From Candidatus Aminicenantota bacterium (lineage in GTDB: Bacteria > Acidobacteriota > Aminicenantia > Aminicenantales > Aminicenantaceae): a stretch of 11,839 nt of DNA. Each line of letters starts with the position of its first letter. The stretch's first letter is position 1. This document shows positions 6,868-11,839 of the stretch, piece by piece. Made by a program: the position numbers and the translations under genes. The stretch spans positions 1 to 11,839 of the forward strand of contig JAUWTR010000011.1 of the NCBI GenBank assembly GCA_030614645.1. The letters are read 5' to 3'. The notes beneath the pieces are model-generated. The model had not been told where the DNA came from. It saw only the letters and a list, made by a program, of their open reading frames with translations, and did no database searches.

Positions 6868-6874
6868 ATATAAC

Positions 6875-8272
6875 TCAAGACAGCGTGTGAATAGCTTTAT
6901 TCTCAGCATTCATTGCCGCTTCCATCAAAGCTTCTGATAATGTAGGATGTATGTGTATTAAAGAAGCAATATCTTGCAGCATCAGTTTTTTCTCCACAGC
7001 CATTGTCATTTCAGGCATTAATTCAGATGCATTGGGTGCCAGGATATGAGCTCCTACAATACGCTTATCTTCATCTGCAATAACTTTAACCATCCCATCC
7101 TGACTTCCCATAGTTAAGGCACGACCATTGGCCTGAAGAGAAAACACTCCTATTTTTACTTTTCCATGCTTCTTTTTTGCTTCCTGCTCTGTCAAACCTA
7201 CTGATGAAAATTCTGGTTCGGTAAATACAGCTAGAGGTAAAGCCCTGTCGCTTACCCTTTTTTTAGATCCAAAAGCATTCTCAACAGCAATAATTCCTTC
7301 ATGGAATGCCTTATGAGCTAAAAGTTTCCCTCCGATCAAGTCTCCTATAGCAAAAATTCCAGGAACCTTGGTTTCAAGGTATGCATCTACTTTGACAAAT
7401 CCGGCTTTATCAAATAAAAATATGCTGTTATTCTTGCATATTTCCGATGCCGGAATCCGCCCTACTGCTAAGAGAACTTTATCCGCTCCAAATTCAAAAA
7501 TAGTATTATCCTTCAAACAAATTCCTTTAAGAAATACCTGATTTTCACTTTTAACGACTTCTTTAATCTTCATCCTGGTATATATTGTCATCCCCTTACG
7601 TTTAAGGATCCTTTCTAATCGATTGCATATTTCCACATCGCTCCCAGGAACGATCTGCGGTAATATTTCAAGGATCGTTACTTCTGTTCCCAACCTCTGG
7701 AATATGGTCCCTATTTCTAATCCTATTGCTCCGGCTCCTATAACAAGTAATCTCCCAGGAATTTCATTTAAGTCCAATGCATCAGCACTGTTTATTATTT
7801 TATCACCATCTCGTTTTAAAAAGGGAAGTTCTGCTGGCCTACTGCCGGTTGCTAAAATAACATTTTTTACTTTAATTGCTTTTTCTTCTTTTTTTTCCTT
7901 AATAACTATCTTCTTTCCATCACTTAGAGAAGCTTCTCCCCTTATAGTATCAACTCCATTTTTTTTCAGCAGAAAATCAATTCCTTTAACCAACTGTGCA
8001 ACTTTCTGTTTTTTTTCAGCCTGGACTTTTTGCCAGTTGCATTTTATTTCATTAATAGGGCCTTCAAGGTTTTTATTTGTCTTTGCCTCATTAAACTTTT
8101 TTGTCTGCTGGAGAAGGAATTTAGTAGGAATACATCCCCGGTTTGTGCAGGTGCCGCCTAATTTATTTTTTTCAACCAGCAGCACTTTCTTTTTCAACTG
8201 AGCTGCCCGGATAGCGGCAACATATCCGCCTGGCCCTGCTCCTATTATTGCTATATCATATTCTTTATCCAT
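6875..8272 (-). CDS. lpdA: Dihydrolipoyl dehydrogenase (E3)
   Basis: This FAD enzyme re-oxidises dihydrolipoyl groups of 2-oxoacid dehydrogenase complexes or of glycine-cleavage H protein, making NADH. The start is taken at ATG 8272-8270 (465 residues, the usual length) because GAGG at 8281-8278 sits 5 nt upstream. The alternative ATG at 8335 would add 21 residues before the FAD fold. Features are the FAD loop GAGPGGYVAAIRAA (11-24), redox-active C42 and C47 in GGTCTNRGCIPTK, the NAD loop VIGAGAIGLEIG, the second FAD motif FAIGDLIGG, and the catalytic pair H442/E447 in HPTLSE. All active-site residues are intact. No E1, E2 or glycine-cleavage gene is in the window, so the partner complex cannot be told. 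It is transcribed leftward, convergent with the SH3b gene and divergent from the TonB receptor gene. Confidence 0.95.
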   Translation of the reverse strand: MDKEYDIAIIGAGPGGYVAAIRAAQLKKKVLLVEKNKLGGTCTNRGCIPTKFLLQQTKKFNEAKTNKNLEGPINEIKCNWQKVQAEKKQKVAQLVKGIDFLLKKNGVDTIRGEASLSDGKKIVIKEKKEEKAIKVKNVILATGSRPAELPFLKRDGDKIINSADALDLNEIPGRLLVIGAGAIGLEIGTIFQRLGTEVTILEILPQIVPGSDVEICNRLERILKRKGMTIYTRMKIKEVVKSENQVFLKGICLKDNTIFEFGADKVLLAVGRIPASEICKNNSIFLFDKAGFVKVDAYLETKVPGIFAIGDLIGGKLLAHKAFHEGIIAVENAFGSKKRVSDRALPLAVFTEPEFSSVGLTEQEAKKKHGKVKIGVFSLQANGRALTMGSQDGMVKVIADEDKRIVGAHILAPNASELMPEMTMAVEKKLMLQDIASLIHIHPTLSEALMEAAMNAENKAIHTLS

Positions 8273-8306
8273 TTTTTCCTCATTATTGAATCTCGTTTTA
8301 ATATAA

Positions 8307-8335
8307 ATCCTACTTGAGTTTCCAATTATTTTCAA
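8307..8335 (-). promoter_or_regulatory. lpdA: Candidate sigma70-type promoter of the dihydrolipoyl dehydrogenase gene
   Basis: On the minus strand TTGAAA (8335-8330, 5/6 of TTGACA) is followed by a 17-nt spacer and TAGGAT (8312-8307, 4/6 of TATAAT). Transcription would start near 8300, giving a leader of about 28 nt that contains the GAGG ribosome binding site. It would also place the alternative ATG at 8335 upstream of the transcript, supporting the start at 8272. Confidence 0.4.
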
Positions 8336-8390
8336 CTTTTAGCATTTTTGGTTAAACAAGAATCAGGTCAGTTGATACGAAAACACGCGT

Positions 8391-8411
8391 ATTTTCCCCA
8401 GAGTGGAAAAT
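8391..8411. repeat. Inverted repeat upstream of the TonB receptor promoter
   Basis: ATTTTCC (8391-8397) and GGAAAAT (8405-8411) are perfect 7-nt arms around a 7-nt spacer. The arms resemble those of the repeat at 8441-8460 (TTTT-N-CC versus TTTTGCC). A shorter dyad, ATACG/CGTAT (8375-8379 and 8388-8392), partly overlaps it. There is no T-run, so an operator is more likely than a terminator, but chance is not excluded. Confidence 0.35.
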
Positions 8412-8440
8412 CCGCATTGTTGGAAGTTCTTTAAAGATAA

Positions 8441-8460
8441 TTTTGCCTTGACAGGCAAAA
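8441..8460. promoter_or_regulatory. Operator-like inverted repeat exactly bracketing the -35 box
   Basis: TTTTGCC (8441-8447) and GGCAAAA (8454-8460) are perfect 7-nt inverted arms. The six bases between them are exactly TTGACA, the consensus -35 hexamer of the receptor promoter. A dimeric regulator bound here would cover the -35, fitting repression. The regulator is not in the window. Confidence 0.5.
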
Positions 8461-8476
8461 CTAAAAAATACATAAA
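8448..8476 (+). promoter_or_regulatory. Candidate promoter of the TonB receptor gene with a very short leader
   Basis: A perfect TTGACA (8448-8453) is followed by a 17-nt spacer and CATAAA (8471-8476, 4/6 of TATAAT). Transcription would start near 8483, about 7 nt before the ATG at 8490. That leaves no room for a Shine-Dalgarno, and none is seen. Confidence 0.5.
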
Positions 8477-8489
8477 TAGCTTATAAGAA

Positions 8490-11309
8490 ATGATAACAAA
8501 ATTATTAAGCAAATCTTTTAACTACAAACAGCCAACTTCAAAATGGCTTTTCGCCCGGCTCACCCTTCTCGTTAGTCTGCCTTTTCTTTTCTCTTATTTT
8601 ATCTTTGCTGCGCCTGAACATGCAGGATTACAAGGAGTTGTTTACGATTCCATAAAGAATCCCATAGCTCAAGTCAGGATTATTTTATCTCACAAAGGTC
8701 AAAACAATGATATAACCCTGCTCAGCAGCAAAAAAGGGACATTTCAAATAACAGGACTTTCCCCTGGCGAATATTCAATCAAATTTAATATAGATGGCTA
8801 TCAACCTCATGTTCAAAATAATATCCAGCTTGAACCATCTCAGACATTTTATATCGAAACCATTCTGTCTCAGAATGGCAGCTCCTATTCCCGGCTAGTA
8901 CGCCTTGATTACACCCATAACATCCATCAAACCATAATTAACCATAACCAACTCAACAGATTCCCCTCTGCCCATAACATCTGGTCTGTGATAGAAAATC
9001 AAGACCTTTCCGCTACAACCAACCGCATAGATACAGCAGGACTGTGGTCAGGAATTCCCGCTCTTTTCAGTGCTAGGGGAGGCTGCTCCTGGACCCAAAA
9101 TACCTACCTTCTAAACGGAATGGATGTTACAGATCCATACCAGACAGGAAAACCTTTATTTTACCCGGACTTCTTCAGCCTCAATTCTTACCGGATGGTG
9201 AATGCAGGAAATCCTCCTTATGCCATGTCTCCCGGAGGATATTTCGACCTTTCAACCCGCAATGGAGGCGAACGATTTCAGGGAGGAGTTTCTACTTTTT
9301 ACACCCATCATTCTCTTCAAAGCACAAATATAACTCCAGATCTTGAACAGGAAGGCCTTTTAGAAAGTCACGGATTTGATTATTTTAATGAGGGAAATTT
9401 CCACTTTTCCGGTCCGGTTATCCCTGAAAAACTATATGTCTTTTCTTCTGTTACAGCCTTTGGTCTGGCCCGGAATCTGGCCGACTACTCAGATATGGAC
9501 AAATCCTCCTTAATATCCGGACTCCTGAGTTTAAAATATAAATTTCCTGAAAGCAGCCTATTATTTCTCTGGACCGGCCAGAATATCTCCCATCCTTCCT
9601 ACGGGGCTGAAAGAAATACCCCCTTCTCGTCTACCTTAGATCGAAGAGAACTATATAATGTATTTCAGGTCATCTGGGATACAAGAATCCATAATGATCA
9701 TTATATTTCCTTGGGAGCCTCATTCAGTTCAGGTGATGTAAAATCTGATTTTCAGGAAACAGCAACAGAGCCATACAGCACAGGCATATTTCGCAGCCCT
9801 CCTGCAGGGGCAGCACCTTCAGCATATGACAATTCGCGGAAAAATTTCACTGTACTTTTAAAAGGAGAATCCTTATTTACAAATATCTTCAACTCCAAGC
9901 ATAAACTCCAGTACGGGTTTCAATTTCAAAACAATTCATCCTCCTCACAAAAAGAAATTAGGGACAATCTTCACCTTCTCTTTTTCGGGGAAGAGCCTCT
10001 CCAGGTAATTAAATACAATTCCCCGGTCCAACACCGGGAATCATCCCGAAATCTTAATCTCTATCTGCAGGATACTTTGAGCTTATCCAACTTTTTTTCT
10101 GTCTATCTCGGGTTCAACTTTGCTTATAGCCAAGGATGGATTCCAATTCAAGATGGGCAAGAAATCAGTTCTGAAAATAGGATCGATTGGCTTAATTTTT
10201 CTCCCAGAATTGGAATTATCATCCCGCTTAACAAAGCCAAAACATCAGCCCTTAAGTTTTCCTTTGCCCGCTATTTTTATAAACTACAGCTAAACTATCT
10301 TTCCTATGGAAATCCTGATACATTAGCCGGGCTTGTGTATGAGTGGGATGACTCAAACCAGGACAAGCAATATCAGCCCGGAGAATCAGGGATTTTAATA
10401 CAAAGACAAGGATCTTACTTTGCCTCAATCGATCCTGACCTTAAAAGGCCGTTTACGGATGAAATAATCATATCATATTCCCTCACTTTCGGCTCAGACT
10501 GGTACTTTTATCTGGGCGGCTTTCATAGAACCACATACAACCTGATTCACCGCTTGAATACAGGAGTCAGTTTTGATAATTATCACCCGCTTTATTACTC
10601 AGATATAGGTGATGATCGAATTCCTTTTTCTTATGACGATCTTCTATTTACTATTTATGAACAAGACAAGAAGAGCCTTGGTCAGGACTATTACCTGCTC
10701 ACAAATATGGACTCAAATACTAGAGCAACTTCTTATTTCGGACTTGACCTTAACCTAATAAAAAAATTTGGTCCTCGCTTTACATTTTTCCTTTCCTTGA
10801 CAGCTACCCAGGCAGCAGGCCACACAAATCCAGGAAACACTGAATGGGAAAATGATGACGGAATTGTGGGTGTTTTATTTGACAATCTCAATAATTTGAT
10901 AAATGCTGAAGGCCGAGTTAGGTTTGATCGTGCTTATACAGGAAGATTGGGCTTAAATTATCAGGCTCCTTTCGGAATAAGAATCAGTGGTATTATCAAG
11001 TATTATGACGGACAGCCCTTTTCAAGAAAAATCATCATCACCGGGCTTAACCAAGGCCCTTTTTATATCCAGGCTCATCCACGCGGAATTTCCAGGTATG
11101 AATATAACAAAACAGTAGATATTCGCTTAGAAAAAATAATTACCATTGGAAAATCCCGGTTAAGGATAATTTTTGACGGATTTAATATTTTAAATCGTCA
11201 TTGGGCAACAGAAGAAAATGAATGGACGGGACCTGATTTTCCTCTGCGTTATGCAACGGAAATCCAGTACCCGCGAATATTTCGCTTAGGCTTAGCCTAC
11301 GATTTTTAG
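8490..11309 (+). CDS. TonB-dependent outer-membrane receptor with carboxypeptidase-regulatory-like domain
   Basis: The 939-residue protein begins with a signal peptide that has a long basic n-region (1-23) and a hydrophobic stretch (about 24-41, ending FIFAAP). Residues about 46-127 form a carboxypeptidase-regulatory-like beta domain (GLQGVVYDSIKNPIA, then GTFQITGLSPGEYSIKF). A plug-like domain follows (about 155-258: SARGG, TYLLNGMDVTDPY, GGYFDLSTRNGG). The rest is a 22-strand-type beta barrel ending RIFRLGLAYDF, with the terminal Phe required for barrel insertion. A D-x-N-x-D loop ending in Glu (residues 621-632, DSNQDKQYQPGE) looks like a calcium-binding EF-type loop on a barrel loop. No TonB box is obvious. 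Such receptors import large substrates such as metal chelates, glycans or peptides with energy from TonB-ExbBD. The substrate here is unknown, and an Oar-like surface role is an alternative. The start fits the signal peptide, and no other Met precedes the hydrophobic stretch. Confidence 0.9.
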   Translation: MITKLLSKSFNYKQPTSKWLFARLTLLVSLPFLFSYFIFAAPEHAGLQGVVYDSIKNPIAQVRIILSHKGQNNDITLLSSKKGTFQITGLSPGEYSIKFNIDGYQPHVQNNIQLEPSQTFYIETILSQNGSSYSRLVRLDYTHNIHQTIINHNQLNRFPSAHNIWSVIENQDLSATTNRIDTAGLWSGIPALFSARGGCSWTQNTYLLNGMDVTDPYQTGKPLFYPDFFSLNSYRMVNAGNPPYAMSPGGYFDLSTRNGGERFQGGVSTFYTHHSLQSTNITPDLEQEGLLESHGFDYFNEGNFHFSGPVIPEKLYVFSSVTAFGLARNLADYSDMDKSSLISGLLSLKYKFPESSLLFLWTGQNISHPSYGAERNTPFSSTLDRRELYNVFQVIWDTRIHNDHYISLGASFSSGDVKSDFQETATEPYSTGIFRSPPAGAAPSAYDNSRKNFTVLLKGESLFTNIFNSKHKLQYGFQFQNNSSSSQKEIRDNLHLLFFGEEPLQVIKYNSPVQHRESSRNLNLYLQDTLSLSNFFSVYLGFNFAYSQGWIPIQDGQEISSENRIDWLNFSPRIGIIIPLNKAKTSALKFSFARYFYKLQLNYLSYGNPDTLAGLVYEWDDSNQDKQYQPGESGILIQRQGSYFASIDPDLKRPFTDEIIISYSLTFGSDWYFYLGGFHRTTYNLIHRLNTGVSFDNYHPLYYSDIGDDRIPFSYDDLLFTIYEQDKKSLGQDYYLLTNMDSNTRATSYFGLDLNLIKKFGPRFTFFLSLTATQAAGHTNPGNTEWENDDGIVGVLFDNLNNLINAEGRVRFDRAYTGRLGLNYQAPFGIRISGIIKYYDGQPFSRKIIITGLNQGPFYIQAHPRGISRYEYNKTVDIRLEKIITIGKSRLRIIFDGFNILNRHWATEENEWTGPDFPLRYATEIQYPRIFRLGLAYDF

Positions 11310-11314
11310 CCTGG

Positions 11315-11323
11315 AAAGGAGGG
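11315..11323 (+). promoter_or_regulatory. Strong ribosome binding site of the iron-sulfur reductase gene
   Basis: AAAGGAGGG ends 3 nt before the ATG at 11327 (GGAGG core at 11318-11322), and is close to the perfect anti-16S sequence. It is the best ribosome binding site in the window and fixes the start of the next gene. It contrasts with the lack of any such site before the TonB receptor gene just upstream. Confidence 0.75.
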
Positions 11324-11326
11324 ATT

Positions 11327-11839
11327 ATGCTTTCACCTATAGGAAAAATCATATTTAGTCTTGTTATTATTACCACTTTTATAGCTTTTGCCCTTCCGGT
11401 CTATTACCGCATTAAAATTATCCGTACCGGACAGCCAGATAAAAGATTTAATAATCTGGCAAAAAGAATAGGACAAGCCCTTTCAAAAATCTTGCTTCAG
11501 AGATGCACACTTAAAAATGAAAGGCTGTTAACTGGATTTATGCATGTTTTTATTTTTTACGGAGCCCTGACCTTTGATACTATGACTATAAATCATACTC
11601 TGGAAGGTTTTTTCCCCAAATTTTATCTGTTCGGTAATACCAATTTTGGTTTATTCTTTTCCTTTCTGGTAGACATGTTCGCAATTCTGGTTATAGCAGG
11701 TGTTTTATTTTTCTATATTAAACGTTTTATAATACGCCCGGAAGCGTATAAAACCACCCTAATAGACTCTGCCATAATCTATATTATGCTTACTCTGATT
11801 ACTCTCAGCTATCTATATTTTGAGATATTTGCCATTGCC
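11327..11839 (+). CDS. Iron-sulfur oxidoreductase, Hdr/NarI-like membrane N-terminus (partial)
   Basis: The first 171 residues are visible; the rest is beyond the right edge. The sequence is a polytopic membrane domain with hydrophobic segments at about 7-27, 68-88, 108-131 and 146-168. The pattern ERLLTGFMHVFIFYGAL, then NHTLEGFFPKFYLFG, a VDMFAILVIAGVLFFYIKRFIIRPE helix and a further helix matches the NarI/HdrE-like cytochrome b domain. In longer proteins this domain precedes ferredoxin and CCG (HdrD-type) domains. H73 and H90 are candidate haem b ligands. Such proteins are thought to move electrons between the quinone pool and cytoplasmic carriers such as ETF; this is family knowledge, and the iron-sulfur part cannot be seen here. 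It lies 17 nt after the TonB receptor stop, so co-transcription is likely. Confidence 0.8.
   Translation, partial: MLSPIGKIIFSLVIITTFIAFALPVYYRIKIIRTGQPDKRFNNLAKRIGQALSKILLQRCTLKNERLLTGFMHVFIFYGALTFDTMTINHTLEGFFPKFYLFGNTNFGLFFSFLVDMFAILVIAGVLFFYIKRFIIRPEAYKTTLIDSAIIYIMLTLITLSYLYFEIFAIA

Noticed and set aside
8273..8335. Dihydrolipoyl dehydrogenase start at 8335
   Set aside because: The 21 extra residues precede the FAD fold, lack a good ribosome binding site, and would overlap the predicted promoter; the ATG at 8272 has GAGG 5 nt upstream.
8420..8441. Second promoter with GATAAT at 8436-8441, sharing TAAAGATAAT with the sulfatase-fold promoter
   Set aside because: No acceptable -35 lies 15-18 nt upstream; the shared 10-mer is AT-rich and probably chance.
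11182..11376. Minus-strand 64-residue frame over the receptor/reductase junction
   Set aside because: It lies antisense to the conserved receptor C-terminus and the strong ribosome binding site; no coding character.
1..11839. CRISPR arrays, tRNA/rRNA genes, transposons, toxin-antitoxin or defence genes
   Set aside because: No regularly spaced repeats, RNA gene signatures, transposase motifs or short two-gene toxin modules were seen on either strand.

Overview
The window comes from an AT-rich, Gram-negative-type bacterium. The evidence is a TonB-dependent outer-membrane receptor ending in a Phe, exported proteins and a proton-pumping NADH dehydrogenase operon. The style of the receptor (carboxypeptidase-regulatory-like domain, short plug, acidobacterial-type barrel), the large Thr-type sulfatase-fold protein, and the iron-sulfur reductase with a NarI-like membrane domain recall Acidobacteriota/Aminicenantes-like lineages. 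That placement is inference from protein style, not a measured phylogeny.

Layout. Positions 1-3448 (minus strand) carry the start of a NADH:quinone oxidoreductase (complex I) operon in the order nuoA-B-C-D-E-F. The genes are tightly overlapped (13, 19, 4 and 4 nt) and nuoF runs off the left edge. The visible part of nuoF has an in-frame TAA at codon 27, at a place where the family has a conserved His-Gly-Gly-Tyr. Positions 3449-3588 form a divergent promoter region. Positions 3589-6240 (plus) encode an envelope-anchored alkaline-phosphatase-superfamily (sulfatase-fold) protein with Thr at the nucleophile position. Positions 6241-6518 hold no gene. Positions 6519-6860 (plus) encode a small secreted SH3b-domain protein, convergent with dihydrolipoyl dehydrogenase at 6875-8272 (minus). 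A second divergent regulatory region (8273-8489) contains several inverted repeats, one of which exactly brackets a TTGACA -35 box. Positions 8490-11309 (plus) encode the TonB-dependent receptor. It is followed after 17 nt and a strong ribosome binding site by the membrane N-terminus of an Hdr/NarI-type iron-sulfur oxidoreductase, cut by the right edge.

How the genes fit together. Complex I takes electrons from NADH through NuoE/NuoF, across NuoB/C/D, to quinone. Dihydrolipoyl dehydrogenase makes NADH from 2-oxoacid or glycine oxidation. The partial iron-sulfur reductase probably exchanges electrons with the quinone pool. The other genes (sulfatase-fold protein, SH3b protein, TonB receptor) act at the envelope.

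No CRISPR array, tRNA, rRNA, insertion sequence or defence system was seen. The observations most worth checking are the interrupted nuoF, the promoter architectures that imply leaderless or nearly leaderless mRNAs, the operator-like repeat around the receptor's -35 box, the NuoD insertion, and the non-formylglycine active site of the sulfatase-fold protein.
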